Positions 1-10,990 of a stretch of DNA of 64,000 nt are shown piece after piece. The position numbers were made by a program, and so were the translations under genes. Positions within the stretch are counted from its first letter, which is position 1, and every line of letters begins with the position of its first letter. Origin of the DNA: Spinacia oleracea. Its lineage: Eukaryota; Streptophyta; Magnoliopsida; Caryophyllales; Amaranthaceae. The notes under the pieces were generated by a model. It ran no database searches, was not told the origin of the DNA, and saw nothing but the letters and a program-made list of their open reading frames with translations. The DNA is taken from the NCBI RefSeq assembly GCF_020520425.1, contig NC_079487.1:130408385-130472384 (forward strand), given 5' to 3'.

Positions 1-278
1 GTAAGTTAAAAGTGTTGATTGTAAAAAAATAACAACTTTGTGATCCTTTCGTTGCCTACGTACATAACGCTAGTCAAAATCAAGAATTATAGATGTCAAA
101 ATATATAGAATGTCAATTAAACTACTAAAAATTTCAGGTACTTAAAAAACTACTTTTACCAAACAGACCATATAAACAACTACCTTATCAGTTTCACCTT
201 ATCAGTTTCAGGTACTACCTTATCAGTTTCAGCTGTCTTATCAGTTTCAGTTCAATATCAGCTAGTGTTGTCAAACAA
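1..278. mobile_element. Harbinger/Tourist-like element, partial (runs off left edge)
   Basis: The stretch with 'ttaccaaacag' near 157 and repeated 'cttatcagtttcag' ending in 'caaacaaagcc' matches, block for block, the right half of the complete element at 11119-11852. The termini of that copy (ggctgtgtttgg... / ...ccaaacagagcc, TTA duplicated) place it with PIF/Harbinger-type elements. Only the right part lies in the window. Confidence 0.5.
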
Positions 279-984
279 AGCCTAAATTAACATTAATGTG
301 TAGCTTCAAAATATCAACTTTTGTAATGCTTGGCGGGAGATATTGGTGATCAAATGTACTCTATATGCATTAAGAAGCTATTAGCAAAAGGGCAAATGAG
401 ACCAAAAATGAATGAAAAAGACCAGTGAAAAAAGCAATTCAAATTAGTCAGTGCGAAATTGAAATTGATGCTTCAAAATTTTGTTTACGTTAATTTATGA
501 TGACAGCTTAATCAATTATGACGAGTCCTAATTTTCTATCTACCAAAATGTTAGAGAACAGAGATAATTATTTCCACGTCTCTATTCTTATCGCTGAAAT
601 TGTGGCAAAGAAATGAGGCCATGTGACGTCTATCAACTGTATACCAAGAATTCATGTGGCAGAAAATAAGCCCTTTTTTTTTTTACAAGGAAAGAAGTGC
701 CAACATAACTCATCGTTGTGGATGTTGAGGAAAAGAGAATGGTTGAAAGACGAAAATCAAATCAATGTAGAAATACATGAGTTTATTTTTATCGCTATGA
801 AATTCTCCGCTGTTTGATTAGCCTCCCGGAAACAGTGGTTGACCGAAACAGAATCAAACTTAAACAAGTCCCTTTTAGCACAATTAATCCATTGATTCTC
901 AATGGATCAGCCATACTTGATTTATCGAGTTGATCACCACTAAATTTTTTCCTTCTATGATGATATTTTTATACCCTATCGCAA
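279..984. other. AT-rich intergenic DNA, no gene
   Basis: No convincing coding sequence. The block around 500-600 (gacgagtcctaattttc, then ctaccaaaatgttagag) is similar to sequence flanking the Harbinger-like elements near 9966 and 11856-11930, so this DNA is probably part of an older local duplication that also includes the P450 genes. Confidence 0.4.
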
Positions 985-2010
985 TAGCACTCTTTAATTC
1001 ATTCTCTGAGTGTCAGAAACTTCAACAAAAAGGCGGAGGCCTTCGTGCGAAAAGCTAGCGTTTGCTCCCGCCAGCAGCAAAACGCTTTTATCATCTTGGA
1101 TGACAAAACTCAAGCTTGAGGAGAGTGTATTTCTTGGCACCTTCAAAATTGAGTATGTGGAAACCAGGCGGTGGGGAAGACCAGGCCGCCTGTGTTGGAG
1201 GCACACTCACATTTTGAGCCTTATTATTAGACTTTTTCTCTTGTATGTCCAAGTTATGCCATATTTTCGCATGGTTAATGATAAGTTTGCTAGCTTCAAG
1301 GACCGATAGACTTTCATTCATAAGTACCACATCTTTCCGAGCATATCATGTGTGTCAGCATGAGGTAGCGATTCTTGAAGTAGCTTCCGGACCTAGGGAA
1401 TTCTTAATATGAACTAAGTTGTCCACAATAGAAGCATTTAGGTCAAATGTGGGCGAGCCAACCTTGAGATATGTGCAACTGCAATAAAAGGTCAACACCA
1501 AGCGGACAAGAAAGCAAGAGATGTTTAGTGCTTTCTATATGATGAGAGAAAACCTCACATTGCAGGGGAATAACCACATGACTTCTAAAAACCTTTCTTT
1601 TGAGGGCAAATCATCGTTGCCAAATTTTTTTAATTTTTTTTGTTTCCTTCCAAATCCAACTATACGGGACTTTGATTTCAGGAGAATCGGACAACCCTTG
1701 AACTAGGCAGATATCAATTTAGTAGCGAAACATTCACTAGGAGCTGACCTCCAAAACATGGTGTCCTCAATTTCATTTCTAAGAATATGAATTGCTTTAA
1801 TTTTAGATACAATTGAGGGGGGAAACCACTTGAGCTAGCTTAATATCATTCCATTGCTTTTTTGCATGTAGTAATAAAATCTGAATCATTTTGGTTGTCG
1901 AAAAGAGTAGGGTCGATAATAATCTTCGAAAGGGGGGAGGGAAAACCCTAATTATCTTTCCAAAATCCAATTTTGGCCTAGAATAAGACCATGTTTATGT
2001 AGAATAAGTT
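985..2010 (-). mobile_element. LINE (L1-type) remnant, C-terminal ORF2 region
   Basis: Read on the minus strand from about 2010 downwards there are fragments typical of the end of plant LINE ORF2. First comes a pre-zinc-finger piece with ...WNDIKLAQVV and IKAIHILRNEIEDTMFWRSA. Near 1500-1580 is a zf-RVT-like piece, QCEVFSHHIEST, followed by HLLLSCP. At 1010-1240 is an RNase H/RVT_3-like start, WSSPPPGFHILNFEGA. The reading frame changes between pieces, so this is an old decayed copy. No clear poly-A or target duplication was recognised. Confidence 0.6.
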
Positions 2011-2322
2011 ATATATGCTCTAATCTCCCTTCTTTATCGATAATTTGTATTCCTTTCTTTTTTCTTTAAAGCGTTACGCTATGATGACACGTATGAAAGT
2101 GGAATGAGCGATTAATTCTTTATTGTAATAATTGATAGTGAATGGATTATTTATTGTAAAAAAATGTGAAGCGAGTATGTGTGTGAATCACGAGGGTGAA
2201 AAAAAGATTAAATTGGAACTGAGAATTATAAAAGGAGAGAAGTATAATTAAATAGCATACAGAGTAGTAAGTTTTCACTTATAAAATTGTAACACCAATA
2301 AAACGACTAATTTAAACAAGTA

Positions 2323-2571
2323 CTTCCTCCGATCATTTTTACTCGCAACGTTTATCACTTTCACGCATGCCAATGCACAACTTTGATCATTAATATCTTT
2401 AATTCTGTTTAAGCAAAAATTATAAAAAGTTAATATTTTGACAATACACATTAAGACGAGTCTAACATGACTATGTTTTATCTTACGTATAAATCACCAA
2501 TAATGGTCAAAATATAATACGTGAATAGTGTAGAAATCACAAACATTGCGTGTATTAAAAATCGGAGAAAA
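2323..2571. mobile_element. Stowaway-type MITE (family C)
   Basis: Terminal inverted repeats CTTCCTCCGATC... / ...ATCGGAGAAAA are flanked by TA on both sides. The interior (ctcgcaacgttt, cacgcatgcc, gcacaactttgatcat) is nearly the same as the copy at 51123-51381. The TA target duplication and ~250-bp length fit Tc1/mariner-derived Stowaway MITEs. Confidence 0.7.
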
Positions 2572-4097
2572 TATAACATTTATAATAACGGATAAGATAT
2601 TCCTAAAATTATTGTCCCCGTTTTATAATGATTTTCAGCTAGAAGCGAAGCAACTACTCAACGGTGTGAGCCAAAATGGGCTATCAACATTACGGCATGT
2701 AGGTCCGGGACCGTCCATATTGATTATTGACCATATTTTCTACGGGCCCCATGGGAAATTAATACGGAGCAAAATTTAAAGTGACGGATGGGTCTTTAAT
2801 TGGTGACATGTCAAATTCAAAATTAAATTAAAGAAGTCTGAAAAAAATGGAACTGTGAAGATCTTCAGGGCAGGCCCGTTGCCAAAAGTAGACAAACTAA
2901 GATTTTTTTACGCATGTGCGGATATACCAACTTCATTGCCCTATCCTTTTCCGAGACACCGGGAGAATGAAGTTATTAACGACTAAAGAATGATAGTTTT
3001 TATTTATTTTTAATCCAAATTGGCTATGTCAACTGTCGACATACCAAATTATAAATCCTTGGCTTGTCATACATAGATCATCGATCTTTAATACTCCGTA
3101 TTAATATATTTTGTGTTGATACAATGGTTACACTTTAAATTCTGACATTATTTACAAAGTTTAATTTGATTATCATTTGTGATTTTTTTTTTCTTTTGAC
3201 AGGGAAGAACAATATCATTAATAGATCAGCCATACGACATCTAAAATGATAAAATAGATCTGTATACCACAAATTCAAAGAAAATACATAATTGTTACAA
3301 TCAAAACAATTACTATTCTGCTTCCTAAAAAACAGTTCGTACTCCACTGCTTCTAGTTTGACGCGAGCTGTAATTTTTGATGTTTTCGCATCTTTCCAAG
3401 TAGAGCCCTTCGCAATTTGCGCACGAATTGTTCCTATCGGCGAGTTGGTGATAAACTCTAAACCTGTATGAATCCAAATCTAATTCCCAAGTATTGAAAC
3501 CATAAAAATAAAATATATTCTAAGAATCTAGAAAAGTCTAGCTAGGGAAAACCCAAATAAATTAGGGACAACCCAAGAATAAATTGGGAACAAAATCAAC
3601 GGAAAAAAAACTAAAAAAAAATACTTCGTACAAAACATGAAGAGAAAACAATGAAAAAACAGGAAGAAAGGTCGGAAATAATCTAATTTTGCAATAAAAA
3701 GGAAAAAAGAATTAAAATCGGTCAACATACTACTTTTGTTTCTAATTAAAACCTCAATTTATACAGAGTTTGCGTGTATAAGAGACTAATACTTTATAGA
3801 TCATAATGCAACACTAAGCAATTAATGTTTCAATGTGGCGTTGGCATATGTATGGCATACATCAAAGTACGTGGATACTTGGAGTTTCAACTTCCACAAC
3901 ATTTAGGAGATTGTTGACTTTATTTATTATTTGGTTTTCAAGTTTAATGCATATTGTAATTAGAAAATTAGATATATTTTGTTAAGAAATAATATCTTGA
4001 ATTATTTAGTCTCGGTGAATAAATATAATTCAGGTTTCTAGTTTATCTTCAGGGGGATTAAGGCTAGCTAGGAAATAGGCAAAAATCATGGCTGAGA
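2572..4097. other. AT-rich intergenic DNA, nothing recognised
   Basis: Both strands hold only short ORFs without family resemblance or codon structure. No repeat with clear ends was seen here. Confidence 0.4.
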
Positions 4098-4105
4098 GGA
4101 ATCAT

Positions 4106-4371
4106 CCAAAATATGGTTTATGCACCCGGGTGCACAATGCTCATTGTGCACCCTGTTTTTAAATGAACATATAGTTTAAATACAAAGAACATATTGTTCA
4201 TACCCAAAGAACATATAGCCAATGAACATTCAAATTCATAGAACATATAGTTTAAATATTTAACTAGTACATGTACATTGAAATCATTCTCCATGTTCAT
4301 TAGATTTTCAATGAATGTTCAACAGGGTGCACAATGAGCACTGTGTACCCGAGTGTATAATCCAAATTACG
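4106..4371. mobile_element. TIR MITE with ~45-bp inverted repeats and ggaatcat duplication
   Basis: The left end (ccaaaatatggtttatgcac, continuing through tcattgtgcaccctgtt) mirrors the right end (aacagggtgcacaatgagca through ...tataatccaaattacg). The pair is flanked by the 8-bp direct repeat ggaatcat at 4098-4105 and 4372-4379. The arms contain a second-order palindrome, gcacccgggtgc. An 8-bp duplication points to hAT, but the exact termini are uncertain by one or two bases, so a Mutator-type origin is possible. Confidence 0.55.
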
Positions 4372-4642
4372 GGAATCATCAAACAAAGTTATTGTATTTT
4401 TTATTTTGTAGGAACTTAACAATACACAATTGCTTTTAAGGAGGAAATATTAGTTTTCTCATAAACACTTTTACTCCATAATTGTTATTTTGCTATTAGT
4501 TCTACATTATATTTGCAAAATTGTTCCTAGCTAGTTTTCCGTGGTACCGTTTAATTATAACATATTTACATTAGCAAACGCGAAAAATATAAAGTGTAAC
4601 TATTAAATCGAAAGGGAGTATTTACGTATTTAAACACAGTAG

Positions 4643-4693
4643 GTTCACATACAACTGTTTTTTTTTTTTTTTGGCAGTTCACATACAACTGTT
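4643..4693 (-). repeat. Tail-only retroposition scar: 17-bp duplication around (T)13ggca
   Basis: gttcacatacaactgtt occurs at 4643-4659 and again at 4677-4693, separated only by a run of about 13 T and ggca. This is the structure expected of a target-primed retroposition that copied little more than a poly-A tail, in minus orientation. Replication slippage is a less likely alternative because the duplicated unit itself is not T-rich. Confidence 0.55.
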
Positions 4694-4739
4694 GTAAAGT
4701 GTTCAACTAATTGGTTGGCTAGTATATGATGTATATCCA

Positions 4740-4965
4740 TGCATGCTTTCTCAATATCACAATATAAATTAAAGCCCTTCTCATTACCATCTACAACACA
4801 CTACACTAAGCTAGTTCATTGTCATTGTCCTTTTTCCACCCTAAAAAAGCATGATCCTCATTATTCTCCTCCTTGCAATAATAATCTTTGTCGCACTATT
4901 TATTCGACAATGGTTCACCACCGTTAAAGGTCGGAAAAACCTTCCCCCGAGCTACTTTTTATGAA
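4740..4965 (+). pseudogene. CYP77B 5' relic (promoter, leader and first ~35 codons only)
   Basis: An ATG at 4852 opens MILIILLLAII...IRQWFTTVKG.KNLPP, the signal-anchor and proline-rich hinge of the two CYP77B genes downstream. It then leaves the homology at PPSYFL and stops at about 4963-4965. The upstream 110 bp (tcaatatcac, TATAAATTAA at 4763, acactacactaagcta) also matches the leader of the gene at 5212. The relic therefore comes from a partial tandem duplication that kept a promoter and the N-terminus but lost the catalytic body. It cannot encode a P450. Whether it is transcribed is unknown. Confidence 0.75.
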
Positions 4966-5002
4966 TTATATCGTAAAAAAAATATAGTTGCGTAAAGTAT
5001 TC

Positions 5003-5064
5003 AATTTAATGGTAGTTTTTTTTTTTTTTTTTTTTTTTTTGACATTGGAAATTTAATGGTAGTT
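5003..5064 (-). repeat. Tail-only retroposition scar: 15-bp duplication around (T)n gacattgga
   Basis: aatttaatggtagtt occurs at 5003-5017 and 5050-5064. Between the copies lie about 23 T and the nonamer gacattgga. Read on the minus strand this is nine bases of sequence followed by a poly-A tail within a target duplication, as left by an extremely 5'-truncated LINE or SINE insertion. It lies between the CYP77B relic and the promoter of CYP77B copy 1. Confidence 0.6.
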
Positions 5065-5076
5065 GGGTAGTAGTGT

Positions 5077-5126
5077 AGTACGTACATGCAAATTTATACA
5101 TGCTCCCTCAATAGCGCTATAAATTA
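5077..5126 (+). promoter_or_regulatory. Core promoter of CYP77B copy 1 (TATA box at 5118)
   Basis: TATAAATTAA at 5118 lies about 94 bp before the ATG at 5212. The preceding block (gtacgtacatgcaaattta, then catgctccctcaata) recurs with few changes before copy 2 (13979-14020, TATA-like tataagtaa at 14016), and its 3' part recurs before the relic (TATA at 4763). The spacing to the ATG is similar in all three (about 90-108 bp), supporting this as the shared core promoter. Confidence 0.55.
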
Positions 5127-5211
5127 AACCGGGCCACCTCATTACCCATCTACGACGTACTACACTAAGCTATAGCCCATTGTCATTTTCATTTTTTCCA
5201 CACTAAAAAGA

Positions 5212-8200
5212 ATGATGCTCTTACTCCTCCTAGCAATAATCTTTTTCCCACTACTTTTTCGACGATGGCTCACCACCGTCAAGGGCCCGAAGAACCTTCC
5301 CCCGGGCCCTCCAGGGTGGCCTATTGGCGGAAACCTCTTTCAATTTATCCTCCAACGTCAACCTTTCACATACCTTCTCCGAGATCTACGAAAGATATAC
5401 GGGCCCATCTTCACTATGCAGATGGGTCAGAAGACATTTGTCATCCTCACGGACGCAAAAATCATCCATGAGGCCCTTGTTCAACGGGGATCAATCTTCG
5501 CGAGCCGGCCCGACGAGTCCCCGACCCGGTTGATTTTCAGCTTCAACAAGTGTGGCATCAACTCGGCGAAGTATGGCCCGCTATGGCGTACCCTACGAAA
5601 GAACCTTGCCACCGAGATGGTGGGCTCGGCACGGGTGAAGCAATGCGCGTGGGTGAGGAAGTGGGCCCTAGAGAACCATATGGGCCGGCTAAAAGAGTCC
5701 GCCCAAGAAAAAGGCTACGTGGAGGTGATTAGCCAATGTAGGCTTACTATATGCAGCATACTAATATGTCTTTGCTTTGGAGCCAAGTTATCTGAAGAGT
5801 GGGTAAAAAACATTGATAGTGTGCTTAAGGAAGTACTACTCATGACTATCCCAAAGCTTCCAGATTTCCTACCCGCTCTGGCCCCGTTGGTTGCCCGGGG
5901 GCAGCTGAGGCGGGCCACAGCGCTAAGGAGAAAGCAGATGGACATCCTCGGCCCGCTTGTGCAGGCCCGTAAGGTTTTTGTTGAGAGCGGTGAGAACCCA
6001 AAAAGTAGCTCACTTGATATGGAGAGCCCGATTGGGGCGGCCTATGTGGACTCTCTCTTTAGCCTTGAACTACCAGGAAGGCCCGACGGGCTTTGTGAGG
6101 AAGCGTTGGTGACTTTGTGCTCGGAGCTGATCAATGGTGGAACTGACACTAGCGCCACCATAATTGAGTGGGCCCTCCTCCACCTTGTGTTAGACCAAGA
6201 GGTAAGAAATCTTAATCAACACATACTAATATACTATTCTAAACTTCCTAACTAGTATTTTAAAAATGTGTTTCAGAAAATTGTACGTCTTAATCGGTTA
6301 ATTATGCCACAATTCCTAAAATACATAATTAATTAAATATGGAATATATATATCATGAGTAATAACTAACTTTTAGCATGTACGATGCATGAGTTTTCCA
6401 TTAATTTAAAAAATGATCACATTTGTCTATGTAATAAAGGAGAAGACGGATAGAAAATGAAAATGGAGGATGAGCATAGAGTTTTGATGCAAATTGTTCC
6501 ATTGAAATTGAAGTGTCAAACTATTAAAAAAAAAAAAGGAATGAAAATACATGATGATGTAACAATAAAAGTAAAAAATAGGGGGAGGGTGGAAGTGGGT
6601 CGATTTTTAATTTAACGAAATAAATAGATATAATGTCTTTTAGGTGCTCAGCCAATTAATGTAGAGCTGTATATGTATGTGGAAATAAATGTCTAGCTTG
6701 TGAACTATTGTTCATACTTAACCACTACTCGCATCATACACGCAATATGCGTGGGAGTACACATCAACTCTTATTAAATCAACATTAAAAGTACTTAAAT
6801 TTTAATTAAGTAAGACTGCATAATGATCGAGATGAAGTATTTTAGGTGAACCTCAAATTAATACGAATAAGGCTTAAATATATAGATAACTAATATATGA
6901 TATTCGGTCGGTTCGGTTAGTGGTACTTTGGGTTAGTTACCTGCATATTTAGTTTGGGGTTTTTTCCTATCCCTAGTTACAAATGTTTATGTAATAAAGG
7001 ATATCATAGACGAATTAAAAACAAAGAAAGTTGAAGACAACCACAAAGACGAGTATATGGAGTTTTGAGGTCAAATTGTTCGATTGAAATTGAAATATGA
7101 AACTAATAAAAGAATAAATGACAAGACGTGATGGTTTGATAATATAAATAATAAAAGAAAGGAAAAGGCATATTTATTTTTTATTAAACGGGAAAAATAG
7201 AAATACATGAAAGGGGACACGTGTCATCATAATATGCTAACTTTTCTTGTCTGAAAATAAATAGTATGGATATAAATGTTGGAAGATTATATTTTGAGTT
7301 TCATTGTGCTTATTTCTTGAATTTACTTCAACGGTCAACTCAATATATATATAAACAATTTACTATAATACTAATTCCGTTTCAAAATAATCTTTACCCT
7401 TTTCATTTTAGTCTGTTTCATTACGTCCTTTACACCTTACTTCATTCCGCTTTTTGGACATGAAAATTTACTACCTTATTCTTAATTATTACCCACAATA
7501 TTTATGATTTTTCACTTACTTTCTCTTACTTTATTCATTTTATTCTTACAACTTATATTTTTTCACATTTCTCTTACTTTATTCATATTTTATTACTGTA
7601 TATTTAACTAAATTTTCTACTTTTGTCTTACTATTTGTGTAAGTAGTAACCAAATATTTTTATGAAACGGACTTAGTATATGTTTCATTTCCCACTATAT
7701 ATATACTTGCAGGCTCAACAGAGATTATACAAAGAAATAGTGGAAGTGGTAGGGGAGAATGGAGTTGTTAACGAGGATGACCTAGAGCAGATGCCTTTCC
7801 TCAACGCCATCATCAAGGAGACGACGCGGCGACATCCACCCGGCCACCTTCTTCTCTCTCATGCCGCGACGGAGGACACTGTCCTAGGCGGCTACAACAT
7901 CCCAAAAGATGCAAATATCGAAATTTACACGCCATGGGTTACCCAAGACCCGGCTCTATGGACCGACCCGGAGGAGTTCCGGCCCGAAAGGTTCTTACCC
8001 GGGGGAGAAGGGTATGAGGTGGACTGGACGGGTAATCGGGGGGTTCGGATGATTCCTTTTGGAGCGGGAAGGCGGATCTGCCCAGCTTGGAGTTTGGGTA
8101 CGTTGCATGTGGGTTTTTTGCTTGCTAGGATGGTACATGCTTTTCGTTGGGTTCCTATTCCGGGTAGCCCGCCGGACCCGACTGAAAAATTTTCATTTAC

Positions 8201-8249
8201 TATGCTGATGAAAAACCCTCTCAAGGCCATCATATTACCTAGGAGTTAA
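5212..8249 (+). CDS. CYP77B: Cytochrome P450, CYP77B family, copy 1 (two exons, 508 aa)
   Basis: Exons 5212-6201 and 7713-8249; donor gag|gtaaga, acceptor ttgcag|gct. The conceptual protein is 508 aa, close to the ~510 aa of Arabidopsis CYP77B1, which it resembles throughout. It has an N-terminal hydrophobic ER anchor (residues 1-18), the hinge NLPPGPPGWP, MGQKTFVILTD, SQCRLTICSILICLCFGAK, the I-helix NGGTDTSA (about 308-315), the ExxR motif KETTRRHPP (365-), ERF, and the haem loop FGAGRRICPA with Cys about 453. As remembered for CYP77B1, the residue after Cys-Pro is Ala rather than the usual Gly. CYP77B1 is a microsomal fatty-acid epoxygenase; cutin or oxylipin metabolism is therefore inferred. 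The ATG at 5212 is followed by a second in-frame ATG. The 1.5-kb intron holds a repeated segment and a Stowaway. The gene looks whole. Confidence 0.93.
6410..7215 (+). repeat. Diverged direct repeat inside CYP77B copy 1 intron
   Basis: Segments about 6420-6640 and 6980-7210 share order and wording: atgtaataaagga, gagttttga, tcaaattgttc, attgaaattgaa, aaactaataaaa versus aaactattaaaa. The spacing is about 565 bp. It is a decayed tandem duplication or two copies of an unrecognised repeat; there is no coding content. Confidence 0.5.
7371..7676. mobile_element. Stowaway-type MITE (family B) in CYP77B copy 1 intron
   Basis: Ends CTAATTCCGTTTCAAAATAA and ...TTTTTATGAAACGGACTTAG are inverted repeats flanked by TA. 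The interior (ttaccctttt, ttactttattca) is related to 9145-9426. Its right end is only 36 bp before the exon 2 acceptor, so it supplies much of the local pyrimidine-rich tract region. Confidence 0.65.
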
Positions 8250-8840
8250 AATGGGCCGCCCATCCAAAAAAAAATTAGCGTGTACGTTAGTCGTATTTCC
8301 GATATTCGTTACATTAGAATGAACTCTTACAGTAGGTCATGTCTATTATGATAGATTCTAATCTAATGTAACCCCTTCAATACTGTTGTTACAATATCTT
8401 ATATTTAGGTGAAAATTATACGCTCGTTACAATATAGTCATTTTATGGAATGAATAAGTGGAGTACGTGTTACAGTATTGTCGTTATAATAAACCTTTAA
8501 ATGTACTTCGTATTAGCTAGTGTGGATAAGTTGTCAGGTGGATGCTCTTGTCAGATTATGCCCTAGTTGCACCTAAAACTTGTCCACAAGTAGATAATGT
8601 AATTTGTATAGCATTTACCTTTAATTCGTATGAATACTGTAGAAAGTCCATTGTTGTTGAATATCTTGATTAATTATCGCGATCCTAGAGAATGTTAATT
8701 AGGATAGTAGAATATATTAAGATGATTATATGATTATATAATTATCGCGATCCTAGAGAATATGATTATGAAGTCAATAGAGTATAAGAAATGCCCTATT
8801 CCATCCCGTTTAAACACGTTTGAGCTAATCTCAAACATTA
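8250..8840. other. 3' flank of CYP77B copy 1
   Basis: AT-rich, no gene. One direct repeat is visible: attatcgcgatcctagagaa at about 8673 and again at about 8741, 68 bp apart, in an otherwise unremarkable 3' region. Confidence 0.4.
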
Positions 8841-8849
8841 GATGTTGAG

Positions 8850-9115
8850 TTTTCCCATCAACGTGAACTGGTCCCAGTTTTCCCTTTATCGATTACCTTT
8901 TATTTTCCAACATCCAAACATTGAAACCCCAGTGGAAATGTCGAACCCTCGGCACAAAAGCTCGATACTGCTCCATCACTCCATGCATGGCCTTCATGGC
9001 GAGGTTGAAGACCGATTGAATTGTCCCAATTTGACCCGAAGCCATCCTGTAATTTCTTGAATTCCAAATTGACCAAAGTTTGCGTACAAAAGTAGACAAC
9101 TTGTCTCCCAAACTG
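8850..9115 (-). mobile_element. Small LINE ORF2 fragment
   Basis: The minus strand reads LWSIWNSRNYRMASGQ followed by FNLAMKAMHGVMEQYRA. This resembles the 'W-x-IW-x-x-RN' segment between the zf-RVT and RNase H parts of plant LINE ORF2. No ends or tail were identified; it is bounded to the right by a Stowaway MITE. Confidence 0.45.
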
Positions 9116-9144
9116 CCACCCGATCGAGCTTTAAAAAAGTCATA

Positions 9145-9426
9145 CTACCTTCGTTTCATTAATATCTTTACGGCTACTATTTGTACAAATATTAAGACAA
9201 AATTAGAAAATATGGATAAAGTAAGAGAAATGTGTAAAAAGGTGGGTGTGTGTAAAAAAAAGAAAAAGAATAAAGTAAGATGAAGTGAGTGGAAAATTGT
9301 AATGTGGAGTAAGAAGGGTAAGTTAGTAGATTTTTATGTCAAGAAAATAGAATAAAGAAAAACGTAAATAATAGTATGAAACAGACTAAAACGAAAAGTG
9401 TAAAGATTATTTTAATACGGGGTTAG
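9145..9426. mobile_element. Stowaway-type MITE (family B)
   Basis: CTACCTTCGTTTC... and ...ATTTTAATACGGGGTTAG are inverted repeats between TA dinucleotides. The interior (aataaagtaagatgaagtg, taaaacgaaaagtgtaaaga) is the inverted counterpart of the copy at 7371-7676. Confidence 0.6.
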
Positions 9427-10008
9427 TATATAATAGAGAAACTAATCACAAGTTAATATATTCTCTTTAAAAATTTGAATGGGTTCCAATTTCCAAATGA
9501 TCCACCCATCCGTACATGTTGCGCAAGAGGATCTTGTGATCGGCATGTGTTGCGAATGACATCAATATGTATTTTCGTTTTTAATGAAGAGGGTGGAGAG
9601 GCCTACAAAACGACGAAACAGGCATAAGACAAGCATTAAAATATACGCCATTTTTCAAAAATATATGCCATTTTTCAAAACAGATGTCATTTTTCAAAAA
9701 AATTGATTTTGTCCTTTAGTGTTCGTCTTTAATCTATTTTATCGTTTTGTTATATAATACACTTCCTCCTTTAACGATTTGACTTACTATTAAAAAGAAA
9801 ATAATAAGACAAACCGGGAGGAATGAACACATGCAATAAGGAAAAAAATTGACGGGGAGAATAGTTAAAAATCAAAGTGACAATTCGAACAAAATGCAAA
9901 GTGATGTTCCGTACATTTATTCGCTAGGGTATATGACAAATTAGTACTTCAAAGTGTAATTTATCATGATGAGCCCTAATCGACAACTCTATCTATGTAT
10001 GATGCAGC
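9427..10008. other. AT-rich spacer between family B MITE and Harbinger-like element
   Basis: No gene. It contains three near-copies of 'atatgccatttttcaaaa' around 9650-9700, a short local tandem repeat, and otherwise nothing I recognise. Confidence 0.35.
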
Positions 10009-10302
10009 TTAGTCTATGTTTGACATAATTAACTGAAACAAAACTGAAATTGATAAGTTAGCTGAAACTGAAAAGGTTGTAGTTGAAATTGATAAGGTGC
10101 TGAAATTAATAAGGTATTTGATCAGATGAGATATTTGGTAGAATTAATGATTTAAGGAGCTGATATTCACGAGTATAAAACAATTGTCTTAAATAAAAAA
10201 AATAAGATAAAATTCATGAAAGATTAAGGACCTTAAATTGAAACGTTACTAATCAAATAACGTCTCAATTTAAGTCAATTTCAAAACCTTATAATCTACT
10301 TA

Positions 10303-10990
10303 CTCTGTTTCTTTTTGTTTTTTTACATTTTCCTTTTTACTGTTTCAAAATGTTCTTTAGATTTCCTTTTATATTAACACATACTATCAAAATTTGTGTC
10401 AAATGATTATTTTAGCCAATTAAATCATTGAATCATTTAATCTCTCACGCTTGAAAGTGGTTATACAAAATGTCTAGAGAGAGAGAAACCCAAACCCATG
10501 GATAACGGTTCAAAGAAGAAAACAAAAACCTAGCCTACCCCACCCTACAGCCTACAGAACTTGCTACGTAGATTTCCTTCCTCCATTGATAAGCAAGGAT
10601 TCAATCTTCAATATCTTCAAAGCATATGGCCCCATAACCAACATTGTCATACCTTTTCACCTCAGAGCCAACCGCAACCACCGTTGTGCTTTTGTCCATT
10701 TCCGTTCACCCACATCCATGGCTGCTGCAATTTCCGGCGAGAATGGCAGAGTCTTTAATGGATTCCATATGAAGGAGTTTTAATCATTTAATCTCTCACA
10801 TTTTTTTATTGGGACATTAAATTTTTCTCATTTTTCCAATATTGGAATTTTGATAAAAGTGAAAACATTATAAATAAACGTAATTATCCTTATTTAAATT
10901 AAACAAAAATAGAGGAGTTTCAATGCACATTAATTAGTTGTTAATAAACGTGCAAAAGGTAAACGTAAAGAAAAAAAGAAACGGATGGAG
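10303..10990. mobile_element. Stowaway-type MITE (family A), interrupted by a 333-bp insert
   Basis: Ends CTCTGTTTCTTTTTG... and ...AAAAAAAGAAACGGATGGAG are flanked by TA. Without the insert and one duplicate it is about 337 bp, matching the size of intact family A copies (330-356 bp). It lies inside the Harbinger-like element at 10012-11091. Confidence 0.65.
10449..10781 (+). pseudogene. RRM-coding fragment inserted with an 18-bp target duplication
   Basis: One plus-strand frame reads YVDFLPPLISKDSIFNIF, AYGPITNIVIPF and HRCAFVHFRS, then GENGRVFNGF. This is the RNP2 and RNP1 pattern of an RNA recognition motif; there are no introns. The 333-bp piece is flanked by aatcatttaatctctcac at 10431-10448 and 10782-10799. 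An 18-bp duplication suggests retroposition, but there is no poly-A at either end. The RRM style recalls the ORF1 RRM of BNR-type LINEs in beet relatives as well as host RRM proteins; I cannot separate these. It ends in a stop soon after the RNP1 region and is not a working gene. Confidence 0.5.

Noticed and set aside
4852-4965. Small membrane protein gene
   Set aside because: The short frame is the N-terminal anchor of CYP77B and loses homology at once; treated as a relic.
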